From Lomentospora prolificans (taxonomy: Eukaryota > Ascomycota > Sordariomycetes > Microascales > Microascaceae), in the NCBI GenBank assembly GCA_029532625.1, contig JARFXM010000003.1, forward strand, positions 806,001 through 870,000: a stretch of 64,000 nt of DNA, in the 5' to 3' direction. The notes under the pieces are model-generated. The model was not told the origin of the DNA. It saw only the letters and a list, made by a program, of their open reading frames with translations, and searched no databases. This document shows positions 34,601-46,004 of this stretch, in pieces. Position 1 is the stretch's first letter. Every line of letters starts with the position of its first letter. Both the position numbers and the translations under genes were made by a program.

Positions 34601-35759
34601 GTATGCTTAATGACCGTAGAGGAGTGGGCACCGGGGGTTTCGGTAATTGGAAAGTTGAAGAACGCCGGGGGGTTTCTCCCCCCAAAGACCTAGACGACGT
34701 GTTGTCAGGGAATGTGAGAGTCGGCGTATTCGTGATCGAGGGAAGGAGTGCACTGTCTCTTCGCGAAGTCAAAGCGTGCTCTCGGACGTGGTAGTCTCGG
34801 TCGTCTTCGCTGTGAAATCCATACACGTAATGGATGCAGTTGTCGTCTAAGCACTTATACGACGCGGTTGGGCTTCGGGAGCTCTGTGAGAGGGCGTCTC
34901 GAATCTTGCTACTGCGGAAGACTGGATCGTTCTCGGCGATGTTCTTATCCAACCACCACCTCGCATATCCCTCAGGTGTGTCGTCGGGGATTAGCCGCTT
35001 CAAGGACTCGATCAAAAACGGATCCCATAGATTTACTCCTACAGAAGAGAACAGAGGTTACACGCGGTTAGACAAAGGCGCTCCCGCAACGTGAGATGGG
35101 TATTCAAGATAGGATTCCATTGCTAGGTACGCTTGGCCGGTCGGGGAGGACGGTGGGGAAGAGGACCAGGGCGCGGGATGGGGAGAGACTGGTCAAGCCA
35201 GAGAGCATGGTTTTCGCTGTGAATGGAAACAGGAAGATACATACCGTTTCTCACAATGGCTGCCTCAATACATTCGCATTGGTACTGGAGAAATCGAGCC
35301 TCTTCTGCCTCCGAAAGAGGGGGTGGATTCGTCGGAACTTCTAGAAAAAGGACCTTGGGTTAGCAAAAACCGAAAGCATAAGAACGCGATGAAGCCAGGA
35401 TTCGAGAGCTGCCGCGACCGGCCGTCCACCATATAGAAGACAGGCCAGGACGTGAAAGGGCGGCTGAAGGCGCGATTGATGGATTGACAGAAGCTGATGG
35501 GTGAGAGGTACAAGGACCTTGGGGATGTGAAAGCCATACCGTGGAGAGCGGCATAGGCGCGCAGAGCATGCAGCTTGTGACGGAGCATAAGCAACTCAAG
35601 TTTGACGTTGGATCCATACTTGGCTGGAAACAAGGCGGCGAGTTGAGCCTGTACTTCGGCTTGTTGGTCGGCCAGTTGCGCCCGGCGGTTCAGCAACTGT
35701 TTAATGGCAGACTCAGTACCCACGTCGGGTTGAGACTGAGACTGAGACTCGGCCGCCAT
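31684..35759 (-). CDS. Zinc-finger protein with a Zn2Cys6-like cluster and several C2H2-type fingers
   Basis: Five exons on the minus strand (35759-35540, 35340-35245, 35038-34377, 34318-34195, 34118-31684) join in phase to 1178 aa. The N-terminus is helical (KQLLNRRAQLADQQAEVQAQ), followed by a conserved GVNLWDPFLIESLKRLIPDD segment. A cysteine cluster C-x2-C-x6-C-x5-C-x2-C (Cys317, 320, 327, 333, 336, then Cys353) is formed across intron 3. A helical middle region follows. Finger-like units lie at 793-817, 846-869, 993-1012 (CPHPDCGRVFKDLAAHMLTH), 1020-1045, 1052-1080 and 1106-1127 (C2HC). A basic Ser-rich tail ends the protein. A DNA-binding regulator is the natural inference; I recognise no named orthologue. 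Intron 4 has an ACTAAC branch 15 nt before its acceptor. The long upstream region suggests complex regulation. Confidence 0.82.
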
Positions 35760-36583
35760 GCCCAGTCAGGCGGTCACTAGCCGTGACCTCAAGTCGTTGG
35801 CACTCTCGCACTTCGTGAAGACTAGGCAAGGCTGTTGTCGCTGTCATGACAATGCTAGCCAGTGCCTGCGAAGAGGTGTTGCTGCTGCTGGCGGCGGTGA
35901 TGATGGTGACACTGCGCGTAACAAGTGGGGGAACCAAAGACTCCGGAGGCGCTGAAGAGCTGGCGGGTGTCCCAAAAATACAGTCGGCGATCGTGTGCAC
36001 AAGCTCTCTGATCTATTCGTCAATGGGCGGCGCCAAGATCTCTCATCCAGAGGAGAGATTGGGTATCGACGGAGCGATAAAAGCGAGTGTAGGGTGGAAT
36101 TTTGTCTCTCAACGGATGGTGAGCCTTTGCTTCCTCCGCCTTCCCGTGATCCTTGGCCGCGAGGAAGTCGCGAGAGGGAGGGGTGGGAAAGAGAAAAAAA
36201 TACAATCAAAAAATGAGCGGAGGTGAAGAGCAAGCTCTCTCTCTGTTCTCTAAGCGACTTATGCTGACAGATCGGGGTATCTCATTGCTTCGAAGCCTCC
36301 CCCTGGTCGAAATCCCCAAAGTTCGTCCGGCAATGTCGTCTGCTAGAGGAAAAAAAGGTGTTTGCCAGCATCCGCAGAGATCCAACCGCATAGGACCTAA
36401 GCTGACCGAGTCTGCGGTTCCGTGGCGACAGCTTCAAAAGGTATAGCTTTGGGGAGGGAAGCTCGGGTTGGGGAAAATGCAATGGCTCCTTCTTTGGTCT
36501 CTTGTTTTCTGTGGTCCCCTCCACTTGGGGCGGTTATTTTTTGCGCTGGAAGGCGTAGTCCAGGATACCCCTCGACTCGGCCC

Positions 36584-36630
<47 letters not shown>

Positions 36631-39600
36631 TCCTCGTCGTCTTTCTTCTTCTTGAACCAGTACCTTGCTCCGGGTTAGCCCTCGGCCGATCGTTCTCCTT
36701 GCTCGCTTTGTTTTCGTTCTTTCCGCCCCTGGCTACAGTACGATTTTGACTAGGGAGCAAGTCGGTAATTACCCACGAAGCTTGCGAAGGCTTTCTGGAA
36801 CTTCGGAGAGGGGCCTTACTCACGGAAGTACGAGCTACTATAGTGGTACAGTACAGTACGAGAGTGGCAGCTCCGTGTGGTATTCAACTGGCGCGCCGGG
36901 TGAGTAAATGAGCCATTGGACATGAGCGGCCAGGATCAAGGAGTGAAATTGGGCAAGTGGGGCCAGGCCACGGCCGACGGAGTTTGACATGGAAGTCAAG
37001 TACACTTAGCCCAAGACGGCAACGACGAAGGAACTGTGACGGATACCTCGTACAGGATAATACAGAAACCGGGATGAGACCAGACACCAATGTACAAATT
37101 CGGACTTGATACCTTGCCGGGTTCGTTCGAGCCTTCTCTGCTTATTGACTGGCGTAAACCCGGCACTGGTCCTGCGCAGTGAGTAGCATTGCCAGCTAGC
37201 ATGAGGAGTGGTATTAGTAGCATTGCAATACCGCCGCTACCACACACCACTCCCATGTCATTCTCTCTCGACGTATGCCTCTACACTAGGATGATGAGCT
37301 AGGCAAGGTTGCGCGCGATTAGCCACTTTCGACCTGGCCCGTAAGAAAGGGAGAATCTCAAGGCCCCGGTCCCGTGTGTGGATGCGGCCCAGCTCAAGAC
37401 CCTGGGAGCCCACGCCCATTTACTGCCCTCTACCGTAGAGATGAGTTTACCATCGAAGTTGTAAATTAGCGGACTTGTCACTGTACCCCGTCATAAAGCC
37501 CAGATAGTACTGTAAAAGATACGGCCTGGCTTAATTACGCTTCACTATAAGAGTGGATCGATGAGAGCTTACACGGGCAACCCTCACCGTGTACTATGCT
37601 GTACTCACAAAGATGACGGCCTGCGAAATGGCACAATGGAGACCCTGATAAACACTCGGCGACAGCGTTCCATGGTACAGTAATCTCAGACGCCGAAGTA
37701 AGAACGAGAAGTCCACCCAGCACCAATGTATACCACCGTAGGGGATACCTGGCCGCTGCCTCGGCTGCTCTTGCAGTCAAGCAAGGGGCCTCTTCCTAGG
37801 CTGGCACTGTGTCCCAGCTATCGGGCAGGGCTGGAGCATATAATCTGCGTATGATACACCGTGTCAGGTCAGTTATATTTACTGTTCGAGGATAAGGCAT
37901 GATACACTGGGATTGATGCATGTACCCTTCATCTCTCCAGGTCCACGATTCTCCAGAGGGCCGGTCCTGAGACGAAAGTTTTGTTGGCCCCGGCAGCTAG
38001 CCCTGGTGGCCCGGAGTGCACCGTGGATTGGGTGGAATCAGTGTTCAATATAGTGTACTACGACATGAGCACAGCCCAGCCCGTCCGGCCTTCTGGAACC
38101 CCACTCGTAGGGGTTTGTTGGCTAGCCTGCTGGTCCTATACTCCCAAAGATCCATTCTGAAGGCAGGCAGTACCAAAATTGTGGATCGCGGGATTATTGT
38201 CATAAGAGCTCGCTACTAATGCCAGCGTCAACGGTAACGGTCCGGCGAGCTGGACACCATCTCAGGGGTCCTCCAAACTCAAGAACGTTCGATTTTCCAT
38301 TTTTAGCTCCAGTCTAGTTTTTATGGGCCGGCCGTAATAGCGCCTCTTTGTCTCCATCTTGTGTTGCTCATCGCAGGCATGTTTTTTCAAATTGATGTTC
38401 TCAGGCAGAGGGACGTACCGTGCTTCGACTCGCGGTGCTAAGAGATCTTCCATAGCCACCGGGTAAGGGAAAGGGAAAATAAAACGAGAAGAAAAGTAGA
38501 AGAACGAGGAGAAAAGGGAAAACGTGTGAGAGAAAGAGCGACAACGAGAGGAGATCCGATGAAGGTATCCTGCCGAAATCAATATAAAATTTATATAGAT
38601 GCTTGTTTGTGCGCGAGCCATCCCAGCCACGGCTACCTTAAAGTGCGAGACGGAGAGTCAAATTATCCCAACGCCTGGGTTCACCGGACTGGTTTGGAGG
38701 TACAGTACCTTTACCTTCTTAGTCTTCGCACGAGAGTACTTGAGCGAGCGACCTGGCCAATTATCGCGCGGTCCCTCGAAGTGGCTCGGTCTAGACTGCT
38801 CCATGGGGGGGGAGCGGCTTTTCTACACTGGGGTATAATAGTATTAGCAGAGGAGGATGACTTTCCTGTCTTCGCGCGTCGTCGCAGCTTCCACCCACAC
38901 AGCACGCTTTTCTTTCCAAGCTTGGCCCTGCCCCCAAGGTGCCCAGTATCCTGCCATCGGTCCTGGACACAATGGATTGCTGCTGATCGCTAAAATGCAA
39001 GCGCGGTGTCAAGCAATGGTCTCTCGTATCTGAATGAAAAATGCGTTCTACCAATCAACGCTTATCCATCTCGCTTCAGATTGAACGTAGTCCGCGGCAA
39101 GACCTTGTGAACAGCCTGCGACTCATGGTGATGATAAACGAGAGACGGGTCCGTTGCTTCTTCTACCGGAGTTCCTCTCCACTCCGACACTAACAACCAT
39201 CGCCTCGGGTGGCCAAACCGCCACGGCCATAATACCGAGAAGCCAATGTGCTAGAAAAAGAACGGGCACACAGAGAATTGAGGCGCATGGCGCACACAAC
39301 CTTGCGTAGCTGGCGGAAGATGTTCTCATTCAGAGGGATCGTTGACCTCGGGCACAAGCGGGAAGAAAACAGCGACGAGATGCAGCACCGTCATCGCTCC
39401 ACGCCTAGGCCAGCGAGATGGCACCTCGGTCGCACTTGATATGTGATGGAGATTTTCCCTTCCAGAGGTCTCTTCCCTCACGCTTTCCGGTGAGCTGCAA
39501 TCTCGCAAGCCAAGTTTGCGAATTAGCAGTGTTTTCCTATTCCTTCCCTACTTCCCTGGTTCCTTGGTTCCTTCCAGCTTCTTCCCTGGGATGGAATCTA

Positions 39601-42600
39601 TATGCTAGGAAGCATCGTGAGCGTCCCTTGTGTGTTGGTCAAGAAAACCACTTCTAAGCCCTGAGAGCTAGTCAGATGCACGCACCCGCCCATCTTGTCT
39701 TCCCTGTATCTTACAACCCGTAAAAGCACGGTGCACAAGCAGGGCCAGCATACTCCAGGCCACCAACATCAAAGCTCGTGATTGTGAATATGCTGGATTC
39801 TCTACCGCTTCCAGCCTAGCGCGCCGGAGCTGGGAGGTGTGTACATAGTCTCGACTGGTAGAGAATGTAGCGAAATACTACCCTTCTGAAGGGCGAAGTC
39901 CTCGTGGTCGGAGCATCGTGGGTTCCCATTGGCCCAGAGTTGCCTAGAGTCGTTGAGGGAAGGGTGGGTGCTCTTTCCAAGCAGGACCGAAAGAAGCAAG
40001 GAAGACTTGCAGACTTGCGAGCGAAGCTCCTTCCTTTGCAGAGCCTCCCTCCGCAAAACTGAGGACTCGCGCACCGAAGCACGTCGTCCTGGAATATTAG
40101 TTCGTGTATTAGTTTACTCTGCAGCGAGTACCCACAGTCATGCTTTCTGGCTGACAGCGGTACAAGCAATCACAGTCCACGGTAGGACTGCCTAATGTAT
40201 TTTGTATGTAGTCGGCCATGTGAGATTCGAAGCAAGCACGTCCAAGAAGGGGGACTTGCTAAATGCGACGGGGATGCAGTAGGGTGGGAGCGGCGTGGAA
40301 GGGTCCACGAGTCGTCACCAGTCACAGGCGGCATTCAGAAACATCGCTGGCTTGCTATTTTGCCATCGACTCGTCAGCTCATCTGGGGCATACTACTTAC
40401 ACACCTGCCGCCACTTCCCAGCAGCTTTTACTGAAAAAGGCCGTATATTAGACCATACGACACTACGACGACTAGACTCTGGTCCTCCATCAAATGTTGA
40501 CTTACTCGCACACACGCTAAGATGGATATCTGAACCCCTATATCGTCTCAGCTCTTCAGCCTCCAGCTAGATCATCTGTAAAACCTGGATCATCCCGCGG
40601 GCACGATTATTGGACGGTCCGGCTTGAGCGCAATCGCTCGTGATGCACACTCCGCATGTCTTTCCAGACGTTGTCGTCCACTCTTATCAAGTGTTTTCTC
40701 TTCTTACCCCACTTTGTAAACGAAAACGAGCGTCTCGTGGTCTTTCATGCTCGCCCAGGATTGAGCTGATGCTGATACTCTCTTACCATGCTGGATTCTA
40801 GCTGCGAGCCTTACTCCCATCGCCGTATAATACAAGTAGTACCTTTCCTCACTTTCCGCCTCTTGTGTACCGTCGTTCCGTGCTGTACTCAGTACTTTGA
40901 GGGTAATGGCGCCGTCTCCCTGCCTACCGGGGCTTTTTCGAATTCGCACTTGGCCAGTCAGCTACACAGTATCGGCCCAACGTCGAAGTTCCTCCCCTGC
41001 CCCGTTCTTGCTTGGCCTTGGCGTTCTTCTTCTCTATATGGCGTTGGAACATTCGAGCACTGGAGATCTACCAATCAGTAGCCAGTTAGCGGGCATCTCG
41101 CAGTGGCATGTTAGAGCGCAAATCGCATTAGCCCCATCGAGATCCGGGCCCTCATGGATTCAATCAATACCTGACTATCAGGGAACCTTCCCTTCGCCTA
41201 CAAGGAGAATGGTTAAGATATAGCAGAACATAGTGGTATTGCGCCGCTCTTTTGATCTATGATTTCTTGACACCTTAAAATGACATAGACTCCAAGAAGA
41301 CTGACTTGGTCCCGGCACCTTGCTCTAGCTCGCGCTGACAAGTACGCAAGCGTGAAATCCAGGCGACTTCGCTCCTGCCACCAAGCCAAGGAAGGATAAG
41401 GGAAGCCATCGCCTCCACAGCCACGGGCCAGCATTCTCACGGTGTGTTAATCTATGAGGCAGACAATCCCCAACACCCCAGCCTAGCACGTGTGCGAAGC
41501 ACCATGTCCATGCGTGGGAGAGCCAGTGGAGGGTGGTGGCTACCTTAGCGCGCGCCGCCCTCTACCCTTAATATCAACTACCCTGACCAGAAAACCCGCA
41601 CCATCAACAAATGTGATAGGCTCTCGGTTGCAGGTCGTCCCAGGTCTAGTTTAGCTGCAAGGAGTGTGCGACCCGAATGGTGACGAAATTCTTCGAATCA
41701 TTGTCGCCAACGAGAAGCGAACGAGCGGAATACTTTCTCCTCTCTCTCCTCTTAGACTTTCCCGTCTCGGGTGGGTGAAGCGGCTAAAAGGCACAGCCGT
41801 GCTCGGATAGCCCTCGACCTAGCTTGATTCTGTTTTTCTTGCCTCATTTTTTTTTCCCTCTCCTCCTGGCCCAAGCTCAGAGCTAGCTACTCTTCTTGGT
41901 GGTCAGCATGTCAGCACCGCTTCGTTTGTGTACCACATTAACAAGCGAGGGCCATTCTCTCAATGCACCTAGGGTATGGTATCATCATCTCTTACAGAGG
42001 AAGAGGGGGGCAGAGGCTACAATGCCGTGTCCCAATCTCCCTCATGACCTCGTTACGCCTGCTTATCAGGGAATTTCCCGGCCATTAAACTATCCCAGTT
42101 ATTAATTTATCATGCTCGACAGGGCGCGCCACCATCTCCACGACAGTGCTGGGAACGTCTGATAGTAGTTTCTACTAAACGACATTGTGGTACCGCACCA
42201 TCATCTCCTCAGCTCCGCAGATGGAGCCGAGCTCTGATGACGGCAGCCGCTTCTCAGGCCTTCCACATTCTCGGGGTACACAACGTTGTTCCTCTGATGG
42301 CCTTCGCCTTACTAGGACAGCAAAGGTTCGCGGTGTAATAATACTCACCTCCAGATCCTGTGTGCAGATACATAACCGAGAAAGCTAGAGCGGATACTTG
42401 TGTAGAGTGAGATTCAACAGCCCGGAGCCTAGCCGACGAAGTAATAGGGCCCCGGCCAAGAGCAGCAGACAAGGGCGGCACCACAGTGTCAGTACTACAG
42501 TGCCAGCCCAGATGGACCGTTGTGCGAAGCTATCCATTTCCTCCTTCACAATTAATAAGCCGGGCTTCTCTGCGACGCCGTAGAGTCGCATCGCAGCTCG

Positions 42601-44688
42601 AGGTGGATGGATCCCATCTGCAGTAGTCTCGTCCACAGTACCGCCGCGTGTTGGCCGTCGTTCCCTTGGCGCTGGCATCCTAGGTTCGCCTCAGGAGTCG
42701 CGAAACAAAGTACCAAGGGGCCGGCGGCTGGAAAAGGCAAACAAAGCCCAAAGAGGGGGAGATGGGCGAGCAAAAAACAAAAAGAGAATTATAGGGCATG
42801 AGGCTGAAACGCCCAACATTGGGAGATGTCAAGGGCAAGTGTGGGGTGGACAAAGCCCTATGGAGGAAATTATCACCCATTCGTCTCATTTCTGCCAAAC
42901 CCCTTTTCTCCAGCCCCACTCGATTCTCCAGGTACAACCCCCGGGATTCGACAAGGGAGGTCGAAATGCTGGGGTTTCATGTCCTGTGCTGTTGGCTGTG
43001 GATGGAGACGGAGATGGAGATGGTGCACCTGCGCCGACACATACTAGTAACTGTCACTGACTTGCTTATGTGGATACACTAATTACCGATATCCCAACCT
43101 CAAGCATTAAGCATTGGACCTCTCGTTAATGTTAGATAAACAATAATACACCTCCTCCCAGAAGAATCCAGCTTTGACAGCAGCCGAGGGACTTGATTCG
43201 ACCTGGGCTGCATGTCAAAATGGCTGTCGCCCCTGTGCTCTACGCGTGCGCCACGTTCAGGCGCCATAAAAGAAGACAAGAAGAAAGCGTGACATTCTCT
43301 CAGCGAACCTAATTGTTGGGTTCGATACCGCCAGCGAGAACTCATCGGCAGAGGTTCGCGTCGGACGCAAGCCAGCCAGTATAACTGTGGGTTCTCAGCT
43401 GTGTCGTAGCCCATCTTGCTCAGTCGGCCCCCTGAGCCATCTCAACTTTGCAAGCCACCAAACGTCAGCGCCCCCGCCTTCCCGTCCCAACAATCACTAT
43501 TCATTCTGGTCGACAGAGAGTGGGAGAACCAAGGGGAAATGGAAGGGGGCGCCTCGCGATGTTGTTGTCCTGGATTCCTCCAGCGCCAGCCGGAGGACAG
43601 GCTTAAGATTGCGAAGAACGCCACGGGCGGAAAGAGAGGAGGGAAGCACTCGCCTATCAGCGACAATTGTGGCTGAGAACGTGCTTGCGAGAGGGAGAGA
43701 GCACAACGGGAGACGGCGGAAAGTCGAAATCGGTGTTGCAGGGGCTGAACTCAAGCGGAAAGGGAGGGCTGCAAAGCCACGCTTCCCATACTCATTCGCG
43801 CGGGAAGTGATCATCGCCGTCTTCCCGCATCCGCTGCTCATCAGCTTCAAACGGTCTCGCGGGCAATGTTGATCCCTCCTGCGAACCCTTGCCCACTGTA
43901 TCAATAATCGAACCATTGCTGAGGAATGACTAGCCCTCGCCGAATCTAGTTTACGTGGAGGGCCACTTCCGCCACTGCATTCCACGTGGTCCTCCTCGCT
44001 ACCTCACCGTTAATCTTTTTGCCCTTCAGATTCCACGATGAAGAGCGCCAGCCCTCGTCCAACCGGTATGCTTCCCAACCGCCATGCTGATACATGTCAA
44101 AAGAGATTGCAAGACACGTTCTCAAAGTGCCACCCATAGCAAGTGGAGGGGGACGGGAAGCCACAAGTAATTATGAACCATTCCGCTATCGCAGCCTTTC
44201 TGTAAGTTGAAAAAAAATTCGATAAGAAACCTACAAGAAACAGTATGAACCGGGACATGAGGGAGAAGATGAAAGAAAAAAAAGTAAACATGTTAAATGC
44301 CTGGCCAAGGCCCCAGAGTAAACGGTCGCTCACCCTTCACAAGAGATATCCTTTGCCTGCCAGCACATGAATGTTGAATACATGCCTATTACGCCGTTCT
44401 AATGCCTCATTCCACAAGAATTTTCGTCATATGTAGATGCCCTGAAGATGGAAAAGAAATGAGAAGAAGGGAAAAGAAGAAAAGAAAAGAATAAAATAAG
44501 AAAAGGTTGACACAGAGGCGTTCCGAAGAGATTAATGCGAGAGTCGAGGGACTGACGGATGTCACGGCTCCTCAGTCAGGCGTTAACACCACCCGCTTCG
44601 CCGGTTTCCCTTTTTCTATGCCATCACCATCACCACCGCTACTTCCGTCCGTTAGGTTACTGCTTTTTTTCTTTAGTCCTTTCGTCTT
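35760..44688. other. 8.9-kb gene-free stretch
   Basis: No ORF here has recognisable protein character, and stop codons are frequent in all frames. The first ~500 bp are the likely promoter and leader of the zinc-finger gene. Contents include T44 (36586-36629), a GTACAGTACAGTAC block (36846-36859), a GGAGAT-like hexamer repeat (43001-43022) and a purine-rich stretch (44448-44503) just 3' of the ethanolamine kinase gene. I see no tRNA, 5S rRNA or transposon domain. A heavily mutated old transposon or a non-coding RNA cannot be excluded. Confidence 0.5.
36586..36629. repeat. T44 homopolymer
   Basis: Forty-four consecutive T on the plus strand, about 830 bp upstream of the zinc-finger gene's start. 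Length is probably approximate in the assembly. Confidence 0.85.
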
Positions 44689-46004
44689 CTACGCCTCTGC
44701 CCAACGCTTTTCCCGCAGGGGCATATCTTTGGCCTGAGTGGCCCGAGAGCCGTCCGCCTCCGCCTTCCAGGCCCAATACTCTCCAAGGCGTAGTTCGGCG
44801 TAGGTAGCATAGTCGAAATCGATCTCGGAGATGACAGCCTGGATGAGGGCCCAAATGCCCCAGTAGAAACCTGGGATACCACGGTACAAATCGACCTCAT
44901 CGGCGAGCTTCCTCGTCTCGTCCTCAAGGTCCACCAAAGGGGCTTTATTGAAACTATAATAGGAATGAACATAATGCCGGATAAAGTCGAGCCTCTCAGA
45001 CCGGGTGGGCAGGTTCTCGTATTTGCACTCAAAACCAGCCCATTCGGCGAAGTGGTTGGCGATGTCGAAGGCGGCTGGGGAAGGGGCGGCATACTCGTAG
45101 TCGATGAAGCTTACGACCTTATGAGATTTGTGATTTGCAGTTTCGTTAGGCTGGATGATGATATTTCCATGGAGAAGATCACAATGGGCGAACACGAGCT
45201 ATGCCAGTGTTAGTGAGCATTATCGAGGGTTGCAGGTACACATCCAAGCCAACTCACCCCATTCTCTCCTAGGCCTGGTCGCTGACTGAGATCTTTAATG
45301 AGCTTGTTGAGTTCCGTTTGCAGCCTGGTCTGGCGTTCTCGCTGATGCTCGGTGTCTGTCGGCAACGCGTAAATCCACTTCTGCATCACCGTCCATAGGT
45401 TCGGCGCGGGCTTTCCTGGGGCCGCGGCATCAATGGATTGTCGGCGCTTCGAGGCCTCACTGCCGTTTCCGTTGGCCTGCGCAGCCGGAGGCGAGGGTAT
45501 ACAGGGTATCGTGGCATGCCACTCAGCCAACCTCTTAGCAACGGGTCTGTAGATGTCGGGGTTCCGAAGGTCCTCGGTGCTCGTCACAGTTCCTCGGATG
45601 TACCGATAGAGCATGCCATTTTGGAAGCGCGCAAGGAGCTCAGGCGCAAGGCCATGTGCCATGAGAAGTTCATGATTCTCTGCCTCTCGCTGCCGGTCAA
45701 TAATGACGTGGGTTCCGTGGCCGTAAGCACGAAGGAGAATGGCTTCCCGATCGATATCGTCGGGCGATGCGCCAGCAGCGTCATTGACAACCTTTAGGAG
45801 GGTATTCGTGATGCCGTCCGTGCACCTGATGAATCTGACTTTGGCTCCCGAGCTGTTCCACTCTGGTCGGATCGCGTAGATGAGTTTGAGAGCCGACTCT
45901 TCAGAATTATGGCCGTCATAAGCAAGCGGAAGCGTGCGCACCTTGGGTCTACCGTTCGCTACACCGTTGGCCACGCAATTTGATACACCGTTGGAGGTCG
46001 CCAT
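44689..46004 (-). CDS. EKI1: Ethanolamine kinase (choline/ethanolamine kinase family)
   Basis: The enzyme phosphorylates ethanolamine (and sometimes choline) with ATP, the first step of the CDP-ethanolamine branch of phospholipid synthesis. Exon 1 is 46004-45258 and exon 2 is 45198-44689, giving 418 aa. The 59-bp intron has a GTGAGT donor and a CACTAAC branch. Visible motifs are the N-lobe VRFIRCTDGITNTLLKV (residue region ~55-75), a Glu-containing ENHELL, and Brenner's motif HCDLLHGN (254-261, with Asp256 and Asn261). The choline-kinase motif FIDYEYAAPSPAAFDIANHF has Asp282. The C-terminal helices include YWGIWALIQAVIS. An insert rich in Ala, Asn and Gly near residues 190-215 is poorly conserved. 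The start is the first ATG in frame; the frame stays open upstream without one. Preference for ethanolamine over choline is inferred from overall resemblance. Confidence 0.92.

Noticed and set aside
43310..43345. GGGTTCGATACC, another T-arm-like motif
   Set aside because: The flanking bases do not pair as a T-stem and no tRNA body is present.
43387..43872. 161-codon plus-strand ORF
   Set aside because: It has mixed basic composition, overlaps ORFs of similar length in other frames, and shows no conserved motif or flanking exon.
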